Source: Bradyrhizobium sp. CCGE-LA001 (GTDB lineage: Bacteria > Pseudomonadota > Alphaproteobacteria > Rhizobiales > Xanthobacteraceae). From it: a stretch of DNA of 64,000 nucleotides. Position 1 is the first letter of the stretch; each line of letters starts with the position of its first letter. Positions 1 through 8,226 of this stretch are shown piece by piece. Under the pieces are notes generated by a model that saw only the letters and a list, made by a program, of their open reading frames with translations, was not told the DNA's origin and did not search any database. The DNA lies in NCBI RefSeq assembly GCF_000296215.2, contig NZ_CP013949.1:372001-436000 (forward strand), written 5' to 3'. The translations under genes were made by a program, and so were the position numbers.

Positions 1-66
1 GCGTGAAATTCGTTGATCCAGCCATTGCGGATGTGGCCGCTCCTATAAGGCAAGCCGGAGCGTTTG

Positions 67-822
67 TCACCCGTCTGTCTTGTTTTTTGGCGTTTTTTGG
101 CCGCGGGCCCGATTCGGCGGCTTGGCCGGGACTTGCGCCCACAAATCCGGCCGCCGGGCCGCCGTCAGGGCCTCGGATTCAGCGCGCCGCCAGGATGCGA
201 CCTTGGCATGGTCGCCGGAGGTCAGGATCTCCGGGATCGGAGCCCCCTCGAACAGCTGCGGGCGGGTATATTGGGGGTATTCGAGCAAGCCGTCCGAGAA
301 GCTCTCCTCGGTTCCCGAGGCCTCCTTGCCCATCACCCCCGGCAGCAGCCGGACGCAGGCGTCGATCAGGGCTAAAGCTGCGATTTCGCCTCCGGAGAGC
401 ACGTAATCGCCGATCGAGACCTCCTCCAGGCCCCTCCCGTCGATCACCCGCTGGTCCACGCCCTCGAACCGGCCGCAGACGATCAGGGGGCCGGGACCAG
501 TGGCCAGTTCCTGAACGCGGGCCTGCGTCAATGGCCGACCGCGCGGGCTCATCAGGAGGCGGGGGCGGTCCGGGCCTATGTCAGCGGCGTCGATCGCCGC
601 CGCCAGCACGTCTGCCCGCAACACCATGCCCGGCCCGCCGCCGGCCGGGGTGTCATCGACGCTGCGATGACGGTCGGTGGCGGAGGCCCGGATGTCCCGC
701 GCCTCGATCTCCCAGATCCCGGCGGCAAGGGCCCGGCCGGCGAGGCTCACGCCGAGCGGCCCCGGAAACATCTCCGGAAACAGCGTCAGCACCGTCGCGC
801 GCCAGGGGGAGGGGTTGGTCAT
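67..822 (-). CDS. trmD: tRNA (guanine-N1-)-methyltransferase TrmD
   Basis: Transfers a methyl group from S-adenosylmethionine to N1 of G37 in tRNAs with G36, preventing +1 frameshifting. The 251-residue product has the SPOUT-family signatures: GGGPGMV near residue 60, LMSPRGRPLTQ, CGRFEGVDQRV, SIGDYVLSGGE and LLPGVMG, which build the trefoil-knot SAM site. I place the start at the ATG at 822 (MTNPSPW). Reading can extend to 870, but that extension (VPAFAGTT) is encoded by an intergenic palindromic repeat and is unlikely to be native. The gene is the last visible member of the minus-strand group ffh-rpsP-rimM-trmD. rplS, normally next, is not seen in the 66 bases that remain. Family assignment is certain; only the start is open. 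Confidence 0.96.
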   Translation of the reverse strand: MTNPSPWRATVLTLFPEMFPGPLGVSLAGRALAAGIWEIEARDIRASATDRHRSVDDTPAGGGPGMVLRADVLAAAIDAADIGPDRPRLLMSPRGRPLTQARVQELATGPGPLIVCGRFEGVDQRVIDGRGLEEVSIGDYVLSGGEIAALALIDACVRLLPGVMGKEASGTEESFSDGLLEYPQYTRPQLFEGAPIPEILTSGDHAKVASWRRAESEALTAARRPDLWAQVPAKPPNRARGQKTPKNKTDG

Positions 823-828
823 AGTTTC

Positions 829-957
829 CATCGTCGTCCCGGCGAAGGCCGGGACCCATAGCCACCGCACTTCGTTTTGCGATGGCTGGAGCGATCAGCT
901 TAGCGAAAAATTTCAGCCTGTGGTCATGGGTCCCCACCTTCGCGGGGACGCCTCGCG
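829..957. repeat. Palindromic intergenic repeat pair between trmD and rimM
   Basis: Two hairpin-forming blocks lie head to head: GTCCCGGCGAAGGCCGGGAC at 836-855, and GTCCCC (930-935) pairing with GGGGAC (944-949), joined by about 75 bases. This is the widespread rhizobial repeat whose translations read VPAFAGTT on one strand and PREGGDP on the other. The right block overlaps the 3' end of rimM. Confidence 0.75.
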
Positions 958-1493
958 GAGGGAGCATCGCCAGGCTCCTCGGCTTCGTCCTCCCCCTCGA
1001 CCTCCTGAGGCAACGCGATCACCACGCGGCCGCCGGCGATGTCGACCTCCGGCACCACCGCGTTCGAGAACGGCAGTAGCATCGTGGTGCCTTTGGGCGG
1101 GGCGATCTCGATGATGTCGCCGGCGCCGAAATTATGGATCGCGAGCACGCGGCCGAGCGCGTCGCCGTCGGTGGTGACGGCGGCGAGCCCGATCAAATCG
1201 GTGTGGTAATATTCGTCCGCCTCGGTCGCGGGCAGTTTTTCGCGCGGGACGTAGAGCTCGATGCCGTTGAGCCGCTCGGCCTCATCGCGGGTCGTGACGC
1301 CCTTGAACGTCGCGACCAGATGATCCCTGGCCTCGCGTGCCGTCGCCAACTCGAACTGGCGCTTGCCGTCCTTGGCGAGCAGCGGACCGTAGCGCCTGAC
1401 GGCAAAGGGATCTTCGGTGAAGGTCCACAATTTGACCGCACCGCGCACCCCATGCGCGGCGCCGATCCGCGCGACGCAGACCAGCGCCGACAT
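924..1493 (-). CDS. rimM: Ribosome maturation factor RimM
   Basis: A 30S assembly factor that binds protein S19 and helps mature the 16S rRNA head domain. The 189-residue product starts MSALVCVARIGAAHGVRG, the conserved RimM N-terminus (IGxxHGxRGxVK), followed by the beta-barrel domain and a PRC-barrel with LIGLAAVTTDGDALGRVLAIHNFGAGD. The gene sits 9 bases after rpsP, in the usual rpsP-rimM-trmD order. The last dozen or so residues (SARRPREGGDP) are encoded by the palindromic repeat that follows, so the original stop was probably displaced by insertion of that repeat. The acidic tail just before it (EGEDEAEEPGD) looks native. Function is not in doubt. Confidence 0.96.
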   Translation of the reverse strand: MSALVCVARIGAAHGVRGAVKLWTFTEDPFAVRRYGPLLAKDGKRQFELATAREARDHLVATFKGVTTRDEAERLNGIELYVPREKLPATEADEYYHTDLIGLAAVTTDGDALGRVLAIHNFGAGDIIEIAPPKGTTMLLPFSNAVVPEVDIAGGRVVIALPQEVEGEDEAEEPGDAPSARRPREGGDP

Positions 1494-1502
1494 GGCCCGA
1501 CC

Positions 1503-1835
1503 TTACGATTTCGCGGCGGCTTCGGCCTGCGCCTTGCGCTCCTTGCGCGGCACGGCCTTCTCGGGGTTGTTGCGCGCTTCGCGCTTCTTGACGCCGGCGG
1601 CGTCGAGGAAACGCGATACGCGATCCGACGGCTGCGCACCCTTGGCGAGCCACGTCTTCACCTTGTCCATGTCGAGCTTGAGGCGGGTCTCGTTGTCCTT
1701 GGGCAGCAGCGGGTTGAAATAGCCGAGACGCTCGATGAAGCGGCCGTCGCGCGGAAAGCGCGAATCGGCGACGACGACGTGATAGACGGGACGCTTCTTG
1801 GTGCCTGCGCGGGCGAGGCGGATGACGACGGACAT
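1503..1835 (-). CDS. rpsP: 30S ribosomal protein S16
   Basis: Structural protein of the small ribosomal subunit. The 110-residue product starts MSVVIRLARAGTKKRPVYHVVVADSRFPRDG, the universal S16 N-terminus, and keeps ERLGYFNPL and the WLAKGAQPSDRV segment. The lysine- and alanine-rich tail (EKAVPRKERKAQAEAAAKS) is the usual alphaproteobacterial extension. The gene lies between ffh (85 bases upstream) and rimM (9 bases downstream) and was probably co-transcribed with both. The AGGAGAAC sequence just upstream of the ATG, read on the minus strand, is a good ribosome binding site. Confidence 0.98.
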   Translation of the reverse strand: MSVVIRLARAGTKKRPVYHVVVADSRFPRDGRFIERLGYFNPLLPKDNETRLKLDMDKVKTWLAKGAQPSDRVSRFLDAAGVKKREARNNPEKAVPRKERKAQAEAAAKS

Positions 1836-1920
1836 TTAGTTCTCCTTCAAAGTACGTTTTGTTCGGTTGATTGGTATTTTCGCGCCGCGCGAGACCGTGC
1901 GATCCCTCGTGACGAATTCC

Positions 1921-3468
1921 TCATTTCTTCTTGCCCGGGAAGCCGCCGAGGCCCGGCAGCGTCGGCTTGCCGCTCATCCCGGTCAGTCCAGGAAGATTGG
2001 GCAGACCTTGGCGCAAGCCGGCCGGCAGATCCTTCGGCAGGTTCGGCAGGCCTTGTCCGCCGCCGCTTTGCATCTTCTCCTGCATCGCCTTCATCTCTTC
2101 CGGAGACGGCATCTTCATGCCGCCGCCGAAGCCCATCGCCTGGGCGATGCCGGCGAGCGGGCCGCGCTTGCCGGAGCCCATCGCCTTCATCACGTCGGCC
2201 ATGTTCCGGTGCATCTTCAGCAGCTTGTTGACGTGCTCGACGCTCTGGCCGCTGCCTGCCGCGATGCGCTTCTTGCGGCTTGCTTTCAACAGGTCCGGAT
2301 GACGGCGCTCGTCGCGCGTCATGGAATCGATGATCGCGACCTGCCGCTTCAAAATCTTGTCGTCGATGCCGGCGGCCGCGATCTGGTTCTTCATCTTGGA
2401 GATTCCGGGCATCATGCCCATCAGGCCGCTGATGCCGCCCATGTTGGACATCTGCAACAGCTGCTCGCGCATGTCGTTGAGGTCGAACTGACCCTTGCGC
2501 ATGCGCTCGGCGGTGCGTGCGGCCTTCTCGGCGTCGATATTGGCGGCGGCGCGTTCGACCAGCGAGACCACGTCGCCCATGCCGAGGATGCGGCCGGCGA
2601 TACGATCGGGATGGAAATCTTCAAGTGCATCGGTCTTTTCGCCGGTGCCGATCAGCTTGATCGGCTTGCCGGTGACCGCGCGCATCGACAGCGCGGCGCC
2701 GCCGCGGCCGTCGCCGTCGACACGTGTGAGCACGATGCCGGTGAGGCCGACGCGCTGGTCGAACGAGCGCGCGAGGTTCACGGCGTCCTGGCCGGTGAGG
2801 CTGTCGGCGACCAGCAGCACTTCATGCGGATTGGCTGCGGCTTTGATCGCGGCGGCCTCCGCCATCATCTCTTCGTCGAGCGTGGTGCGGCCGGCGGTGT
2901 CGAGCAGCACGATGTCGTAGCCGCCGAGCTTACCGGCTTCCAGCGCGCGTTTTGCAATTTGCGGCGGCTGCTGGCCGGCAACGATTGGCAAAGTGGGGAT
3001 ATCGAGATCGCGGCCGAGCACGGCCAGCTGCTCCATCGCCGCCGGACGATAGACGTCGAGCGAGGCCATCAGCACCTTGCGCTTGTCGCGCTGGACCAGG
3101 CGGCGGGCGAGCTTCGCGGTGGTGGTCGTCTTGCCGGAGCCCTGCAAGCCGACCATCATGATCGGCACCGGCGGCACGGAATTGACGTCGATGGTCTGGC
3201 CTTCGGCGCCGAGCGTGTTGATCAGCTCGTCATGGACGATCTTGACCACCATTTGGCCTGGCGTGACCGACTTGACGACGGTGGCGCCGATTGCCTGCTC
3301 GCGGACCCGCTCGGTGAAGCTGCGCACCACTTCGAGCGCGACGTCGGCTTCCAGCAGCGCGCGGCGCACCTCGCGCATTGCGGCGTCGACGTCCTTTTCG
3401 GTCAGCGCACCGCGCCCCGTCAGACGATCGAGAATGCCACCAAGCCGTTCCGACAGATTGTCGAACAA
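1921..3468 (-). CDS. ffh: Signal recognition particle protein Ffh (SRP54)
   Basis: GTPase that binds 4.5S RNA and hydrophobic signal sequences on nascent chains and hands ribosomes to the receptor FtsY (also in this window, 11765-12706). Visible are the N domain, the G1 loop GLQGSGKTTTTAKL, the DTAGR and TRVDGDGRGGAAL motifs, and a methionine-rich M domain ending in a glycine- and proline-rich tail. I prefer the TTG start at 3468 (MFDNLSERLGG, 515 residues) because an AAGGA lies 8 bases upstream and SRP54 proteins begin this way. An ATG at 3510 would add 14 residues (EDRFLASRTRTTA) with no family support. First gene of the ffh-rpsP-rimM-trmD group. Confidence 0.97.
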   Translation of the reverse strand: MFDNLSERLGGILDRLTGRGALTEKDVDAAMREVRRALLEADVALEVVRSFTERVREQAIGATVVKSVTPGQMVVKIVHDELINTLGAEGQTIDVNSVPPVPIMMVGLQGSGKTTTTAKLARRLVQRDKRKVLMASLDVYRPAAMEQLAVLGRDLDIPTLPIVAGQQPPQIAKRALEAGKLGGYDIVLLDTAGRTTLDEEMMAEAAAIKAAANPHEVLLVADSLTGQDAVNLARSFDQRVGLTGIVLTRVDGDGRGGAALSMRAVTGKPIKLIGTGEKTDALEDFHPDRIAGRILGMGDVVSLVERAAANIDAEKAARTAERMRKGQFDLNDMREQLLQMSNMGGISGLMGMMPGISKMKNQIAAAGIDDKILKRQVAIIDSMTRDERRHPDLLKASRKKRIAAGSGQSVEHVNKLLKMHRNMADVMKAMGSGKRGPLAGIAQAMGFGGGMKMPSPEEMKAMQEKMQSGGGQGLPNLPKDLPAGLRQGLPNLPGLTGMSGKPTLPGLGGFPGKKK

Positions 3469-3777
3469 TGCCGTTGTCCTTGTCCTGCTCGCCAGAAAGC
3501 GATCTTCCAAACACCATCACGCCCGAGGGCGCACAGCGCTGTCGGGCGTTGACCTCCGGCCTCGAGGGCCGGTCGGCGGGTCGAAAAGAAAGCCTTTCCG
3601 ATGAAGTGGCGGGGTTAAACGCCGCTCACGCCCAAAAGTCAAGGAAAGTTAGGGTGCAAGGGCGCCTTTGCCAGGGCAAGATCCTGAAAACAGGACCGTT
3701 TTGCCTGCCGGTTCCTTTTCCGAGGGTTCCACCCATATGAGAGGTCATGACCTGCCCTCGCTGCCATCGCTGAACCC
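3469..3777. other. Intergenic region between divergent ffh and MBL-fold gene
   Basis: About 309 bases with no supported gene. It holds the ffh ribosome binding site (AAGGA, minus strand) and must hold the promoters of both flanking genes, but no strong -35/-10 pair or palindrome stands out. A GC-rich stretch around 3545-3585 could fold, but has no T-run on either strand. Confidence 0.5.
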
Positions 3778-4842
3778 GTGCCCATCACCCGCCGCCGCCT
3801 GTTCGGACTGCTTGCCGGGGCCGGTGCCCTGGTCGGCGCCTCATCCATCTGGATCTCCCGCATGAAAACCTACGATGGCCCGGTTTCCGACCATTTCGAC
3901 GGCCTGAATTTCTTCGATCCGGACGGGGCTCCGCCGAAATCGCTGCGAGAAGTGCTGCGGTGGCAGTTCGGCGGCAAGCGGCAGCGCGCTGCATGGCCGG
4001 ATTGGGCTCCCAGTCCCCATGCCGACACCCCGCCGGCACGCGTCGATGGCGACAAGGTGCGGCTGTCCTTCGTCGGCCATGCCAGCTGGCTGATCCAGAC
4101 CGGCGGCCTCAACATCCTGGTCGATCCCGTCTGGTCGGAGCGGGTCTCGCCGGTCGCCTGGGCCGGGCCGAAACGGCACAACGATCCCGGCGTCGCCTTC
4201 GAGAAGTTGCCGAAGATCGACATCGTGCTGGTCTCGCACGGCCATTACGATCATCTCGACATCGCGACGCTGTCGCGGCTCACCAAGAATTTTGCCCCGC
4301 GCGTCGTCACCCCGCTCGGCAACGACGTCACGATGCGCAGCTGGGATTCCACGATCAAGGTGGAGGCGTTCGACTGGCACGACCGCGTCGAGCTCGGCGG
4401 CGGCATCGCCGTGCATCTGGTGCCGACCCGGCACTGGACCGCGCGCGGCCTGTTCGACCGCAACAAGGCGCTGTGGGCGAGCTTCGTATTGGAGACGCCG
4501 GCCGGGAAGATCTACGTGGTCTGCGATTCCGGTTATGGCGACGGCCGGCATTTCCGCCGCGTCGCCGAGAAGCATGGCAAGCTGCGGCTCGCGATCCTCC
4601 CGATCGGTGCCTACGAGCCGCGCTGGTTCATGCGCGACCAGCACATGAATCCGGAGGATGCAGTGAAGGCGCTGGCTGATTGCGGTGCGGAAGCTGCGCT
4701 CGGCCATCACCACGGCACGTTCCAGCTGACGGACGAGGCGATCGACGCGCCCGCCAAGGCGCTGGTGGAAGCGCTCGACGCCGCGAAGATTCCGCAGGAG
4801 CGGTTCGTCGCGATGCAGCCGGGGCAGGTGGTGGAGATTTAG
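3778..4842 (+). CDS. Exported metallo-beta-lactamase-fold hydrolase (UlaG/NAPE-PLD type)
   Basis: A 354-residue protein with an N-terminal TRRRLFGLLAGAGALVGASS segment, a Tat-like or lipoprotein-like export signal. The zinc-hydrolase core follows: VRLSFVGHASWLIQTGGLNILVD, then the metal motif SHGHYDHLD at about residues 156-164, a later PTRHWT with HW, and VCDSGYGDG. This pattern fits the lactonase/NAPE-PLD branch of MBL-fold proteins, acting on an unknown phosphodiester or lactone substrate. The start is a GTG at 3778 without an obvious Shine-Dalgarno sequence; the twin-arginine stretch right after it supports the choice. Transcribed alone, divergent from ffh. The fold is clear; the substrate is not. 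Confidence 0.85.
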   Translation: MPITRRRLFGLLAGAGALVGASSIWISRMKTYDGPVSDHFDGLNFFDPDGAPPKSLREVLRWQFGGKRQRAAWPDWAPSPHADTPPARVDGDKVRLSFVGHASWLIQTGGLNILVDPVWSERVSPVAWAGPKRHNDPGVAFEKLPKIDIVLVSHGHYDHLDIATLSRLTKNFAPRVVTPLGNDVTMRSWDSTIKVEAFDWHDRVELGGGIAVHLVPTRHWTARGLFDRNKALWASFVLETPAGKIYVVCDSGYGDGRHFRRVAEKHGKLRLAILPIGAYEPRWFMRDQHMNPEDAVKALADCGAEAALGHHHGTFQLTDEAIDAPAKALVEALDAAKIPQERFVAMQPGQVVEI

Positions 4843-5012
4843 CTCGTGTACCCATAGACCCGGCGGCGTGATGCGACGAGAGCAATGTCCGCTTTGCTCC
4901 CATGGCGACAAGTGCCTGCGGCTCTGCGCCGTTGAACCAGATAGCCCACGACGCAACAAACACCATGGGTTCGGTCGGAAGACCTTGCTTGATCGATGGA
5001 TGGAGCCGGCCT

Positions 5013-5423
5013 GTGGGATTTTTGCTGAGAATTGTGCTTGCAGCCGCTCTCGTGAACCTTGCTCCTGCCGTCGCCCAGGCGAAGAGCGCCGTCGCTTCTC
5101 CTGCCTTGCAGAAGGAGTTCGATGGCTTCATCGAGAAGTTTCGCGCGGCGCTGAAGGCAAACGATTCCGCCGCCGTCGCCGCTATGACACGATTGCCGTT
5201 CATGAACGACAACGCAATTCGCGGCGCCGCGCAATTTGGCGCCAAGATCTATCGGACCTCGTTCACGGCGAAAAATCGCGCATGTATCCAGCGCGGCAAG
5301 GCCGTCTACGATCGCGATGATTACAAGAACGAAAGTTACTTCGTCTTCTGCGGCGAGCTCATCTTCGTCTTTAGCAAGACGCCGGCGGGGTTTCTTTTTA
5401 CTGATATCAGCCCGAATGATTGA
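5013..5423 (+). CDS. Small secreted protein of unknown function
   Basis: I do not recognise the family. From the GTG at 5013 the protein has 136 residues and begins with a standard Sec signal peptide (GFLLRIVLAAALVNLAPAVAQA) with a likely cut after AQA. The mature part is a compact 110-residue domain with two cysteines (in NRACIQRG and FVFCGEL) that could form a disulfide, and an aromatic C-terminal half. The reading frame is open back to 4902, but the GTG has GGAG about 7 bases upstream and puts the signal peptide at the N-terminus. Its general form resembles small periplasmic stress or lysozyme-inhibitor-like proteins, but that is only a guess. It stands alone between convergent neighbours. 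Confidence 0.65.
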   Translation: MGFLLRIVLAAALVNLAPAVAQAKSAVASPALQKEFDGFIEKFRAALKANDSAAVAAMTRLPFMNDNAIRGAAQFGAKIYRTSFTAKNRACIQRGKAVYDRDDYKNESYFVFCGELIFVFSKTPAGFLFTDISPND

Positions 5424-5625
5424 TCAGGCAACAATGCTATCCACTGCTGCCGGACGTATGGTCGGTCGCCTCGCGCAGCGACACTGGATACGGCAATCTG
5501 AGCGATGGGCAGACTTAGCAACGGAAAGATTCGCCGCGAGTACGGCATGCGTGCTCAGTTCCTGCGAACGTGCTCGCAGGGACGACACCATTGGTGTTGC
5601 GGCGACGTGCCTCTTATGAACGGGG

Positions 5626-6333
5626 CTACTGCCCCGCCTTGATCGCCCAGCTCACATTCACCGTCACCGACAGCGTCTCCTCGCCCGGTGCGACGGCGGC
5701 CTGCGGCGCTGCGGCCATCGGCGATGCCATGCGACCCTTGAACAGCGGCACGGGGCCACCGCCCTCGGACACGCTGAGCGGCGCACCCAGCGTCACGCCG
5801 GTGGCCTTGGCATAGACCTCCGCCTTGCGCCGCGCATCGGCGATCGCCTGCTCGCGCGCGTCGTCGAGCAGCTTCGAGGCCTGCGTCACCTCGAAGGAAA
5901 TATTGCCGACGTCGTTGGCGCCGGCGCCGACCAGCGTGTCGATGATGCCGGCGATTTTGGTCACGTCGCGGATCTTCACGGTAACGCGGTTGGAGGCGCG
6001 GAAGCCGACCACCGGGGATGCGCCGGTGGATTTGTTCTGACCGTATTGCGGCTGCAGCGACAGCCGCGAGGTCTGGTAGTCCTTCTCGGCGATGCCGGCG
6101 CCCTTCAGCGCCAGCAGCACCTTACCCATCGCGGCATTGTTGGCGTCGGAGGCTTCCTTCGCGGTCTTGGCATCGTTGGCGACGCCGGCATCGATCTGTG
6201 CGAGATCGGGCGCCGCGGAAATCGTGGCTTCGCCGCTCACCGAGATGGCGGAGGGAAAATCGTCGGCGAGCGCGGGCGTGGCCAGCAACGTGGTGGCGAA
6301 AACGGCGGCGAGTACGGCAGGCTTTTTCATCAT
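5626..6333 (-). CDS. SIMPL domain (DUF541) periplasmic protein
   Basis: A 235-residue exported protein. It starts MMKKPAVLAAVFATTLLATPALA (Sec signal peptide, cut after ALA) and continues with ISVSGEATISAAPDLAQIDAGV, the hallmark start of the SIMPL/DUF541 (YggE/BP26-like) family, and the KAEVYAKATGVTLG helix near the end. Family members form large ring-like oligomers in the periplasm and have been linked to oxidative stress and immunogenicity (BP26 of Brucella); the molecular role is unknown. The ATG lies 2 bases after the stop of the upstream GyrI-like gene, so the two are translationally coupled. The doubled ATG leaves a one-codon ambiguity in the start. Confidence 0.88.
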   Translation of the reverse strand: MMKKPAVLAAVFATTLLATPALADDFPSAISVSGEATISAAPDLAQIDAGVANDAKTAKEASDANNAAMGKVLLALKGAGIAEKDYQTSRLSLQPQYGQNKSTGASPVVGFRASNRVTVKIRDVTKIAGIIDTLVGAGANDVGNISFEVTQASKLLDDAREQAIADARRKAEVYAKATGVTLGAPLSVSEGGGPVPLFKGRMASPMAAAPQAAVAPGEETLSVTVNVSWAIKAGQ

Positions 6334-6335
6334 TC

Positions 6336-7100
6336 TCACTTCAGCGGCACGAAAACATTGATCACGAGCTTGTCCTCGGCCGTCTTCAGGGGATCGGTGA
6401 GGTACTCCTCGATGAAGGTATCCTTGGCTTCCAGTCTCTTGTCGTCGAGGTGATTGGTGATCGCCTCGTAGGTGTTGTCCATGTTGTCGTAGGAGCCGCG
6501 ATGGACGAATTTCAGCGCCTTGCCCTCCGGCGACTTGCCGATGCTCATGTCCTTGGTGAGGTTCTTGGGGTCCTGGTCGACCGGGATCTCGGCGAGGAAG
6601 GTGAAGCCGGTGTCGTCGGTCGAGGTGTAGACGATCATCGAATTGCCGGCGGCCTTGATGCCCTGCTTGTCCAGCAGCGTGTTCAGCGCCTTGAAGGCGT
6701 CGACCAGGGTGTCGAAGGCCGAGTCCCAATTGGCGGTGCCCTTGACCATCACGACCTTCCTGGACTCGAGAGTGGTCTCGAGGCCGAAGGGGTCGGCGGT
6801 CTGCACCGGGGCGGGGGTGGCGGCCGCCGCGGGCGGCGGAGCCGGGCTGGGTGAAGCGCTGGCTGCAGGGGAGGGTGTTGCCGCAGGGGCGGGCGAGGCG
6901 CTGGCGGCCGGCGCGGGCGTTGCCACCGGTGCAGGCGAAGCGCTCGCGGCAGGGGTCGGCGAAGCCGACGGAGCCGGCGAGGGGCTGGCCGACGCGGCGG
7001 GCGCCGGGCTCGGAGTTTGGGCCCGGGCGGCGGACAGACCCAGCGATATGGCCGCTGCCGGGATCAGCGCGGCCAGAGCGAGACGACGAAACCTGATCAT
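6336..7100 (-). CDS. Exported GyrI-like (SOUL/effector-binding fold) protein
   Basis: A 254-residue protein in three parts: a signal peptide (about residues 1-27, ending ARA), a low-complexity linker of roughly 75 residues made almost only of Ala, Pro and Ser (28-102), and a C-terminal GyrI-like domain of about 150 residues (from DPFGLETTLESRKVVMVKG to INVFVPLK). GyrI-like domains bind small organic ligands or proteins; an exported one with a long linker suggests tethering to the cell surface or wall and periplasmic ligand capture. It is the first gene of a two-gene operon with the SIMPL protein. The domain call rests on overall pattern (ESRKVVMVKG start, HRGSYDNMDNTYEAI middle) and is fairly secure; function is unknown. 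Confidence 0.78.
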   Translation of the reverse strand: MIRFRRLALAALIPAAAISLGLSAARAQTPSPAPAASASPSPAPSASPTPAASASPAPVATPAPAASASPAPAATPSPAASASPSPAPPPAAAATPAPVQTADPFGLETTLESRKVVMVKGTANWDSAFDTLVDAFKALNTLLDKQGIKAAGNSMIVYTSTDDTGFTFLAEIPVDQDPKNLTKDMSIGKSPEGKALKFVHRGSYDNMDNTYEAITNHLDDKRLEAKDTFIEEYLTDPLKTAEDKLVINVFVPLK

Positions 7101-7112
7101 TCTGTTCTCCCC

Positions 7113-7157
7113 ACCCTGGGTATCAAGACCCTGGGCATCAAGACCTTGCCCACCAAG
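7113..7157. repeat. Three imperfect 15-bp tandem repeats
   Basis: ACCCTGGGTATCAAG (7113-7127), ACCCTGGGCATCAAG (7128-7142) and ACCTTGCCCACCAAG (7143-7157) follow directly on one another, just upstream of the GyrI-like gene (minus strand). They may lie in its leader or promoter. Confidence 0.7.
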
Positions 7158-7350
7158 GCCGAACTCCCGGTAGCGCCCGGTCGCGCCCCGGTTCGCGCCA
7201 ACGGCGCCGTTCTAACACGCGAGCGCCGAATTCGTCCCATGACAGATGCGTCATGGCAGGCACCTTGGCCGATGTCCCGGCTCGGGCGGCAAATCACTGG
7301 CCAAGCCGGCAAGGATCGCCATATAAGGCAGGCGAAATTCGGGAATTTTC

Positions 7351-8226
7351 ATGAGCGCGCTGGCCAACCACGCATTTGCCAAGATGAACGGCATCGGCAA
7401 CGACATCGTCGTTGTCGACATGCGCGATTCCGCGGGCCGGGTGACGCCGGACGATGCCCGCGCGGTGGCGTCCGCAAACGGCGGCGTGGCTTACGACCAG
7501 CTCATGGTGCTGCAGAAGCCGCGGCTCGACGGCACCGAAGCCTTCATCCGCATCTACAACAATGACGGCTCCGAAGCCGGCGCCTGCGGCAATGGCATGC
7601 GCTGCGTCGTGCGCCGCATCTTCGAGAAGAGCGGCCAGACCACGGCCACGTTCGAGACGGCGGCCGGCCTGCTCAATGCCTGGCAGGGCCCGGCGCCGGA
7701 TCTCTACACCGTCGACATGGGTGCGCCGAAATTCGGCTGGCAGGACATTCCGCTGGCGGAGGAGTTTCGCGACACCCGCTACATCGAGTTGCAGATCGGG
7801 CCGATCGACAATCCGATCCTGCATTCGCCCTCCGTCGTGAGCATGGGCAATCCGCACGCGGTGTTCTGGGTCGACGACGTCAACGCCTATGATCTCGGGC
7901 GCTTTGGTCCGCTCCTGGAAAATCATCCGATCTTTCCCGAGCGCGCCAACATCACGCTCGCCCATATCGTCGATCGCGACCACGTCACGATCCGCACCTG
8001 GGAGCGCGGCGCCGGCCTCACCAAGGCCTGCGGCTCGGCGGCCTGTGCCACGGCGGTCGCCGCGGCGCGGCTGAAGCGTACCGAGCGCAAGGTCGAGATC
8101 ACGCTGCCCGGCGGCAAGCTCGGCATCGAATGGCGCGAGCGCGACGATCACGTGCTGATGACGGGCACTGCGAGCTTCGAATATGAGGGCAAATTCGATC
8201 CGGCGCTGTTCGCGCAGGCCCGGTAA
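7351..8226 (+). CDS. dapF: Diaminopimelate epimerase
   Basis: Interconverts LL- and meso-diaminopimelate, the penultimate step to lysine and the source of the peptidoglycan cross-linking residue. The 291-residue product has FAKMNGIGNDIVVVD at the N-terminus and both halves of the two-base catalytic pair: NNDGSEAGACGNGMRC, with the first thiol in ACGNG, and GAGLTKACGSAACAT, with the second in ACGSA. GNPHAVFWV and the ERGAG substrate-binding segments are also present. It is PLP-independent and cytosolic. Its stop overlaps the mtaB start by one base (TAATG), so the two genes are co-translated. Both catalytic cysteines and the surrounding glycines are intact. Confidence 0.97.
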   Translation: MSALANHAFAKMNGIGNDIVVVDMRDSAGRVTPDDARAVASANGGVAYDQLMVLQKPRLDGTEAFIRIYNNDGSEAGACGNGMRCVVRRIFEKSGQTTATFETAAGLLNAWQGPAPDLYTVDMGAPKFGWQDIPLAEEFRDTRYIELQIGPIDNPILHSPSVVSMGNPHAVFWVDDVNAYDLGRFGPLLENHPIFPERANITLAHIVDRDHVTIRTWERGAGLTKACGSAACATAVAAARLKRTERKVEITLPGGKLGIEWRERDDHVLMTGTASFEYEGKFDPALFAQAR

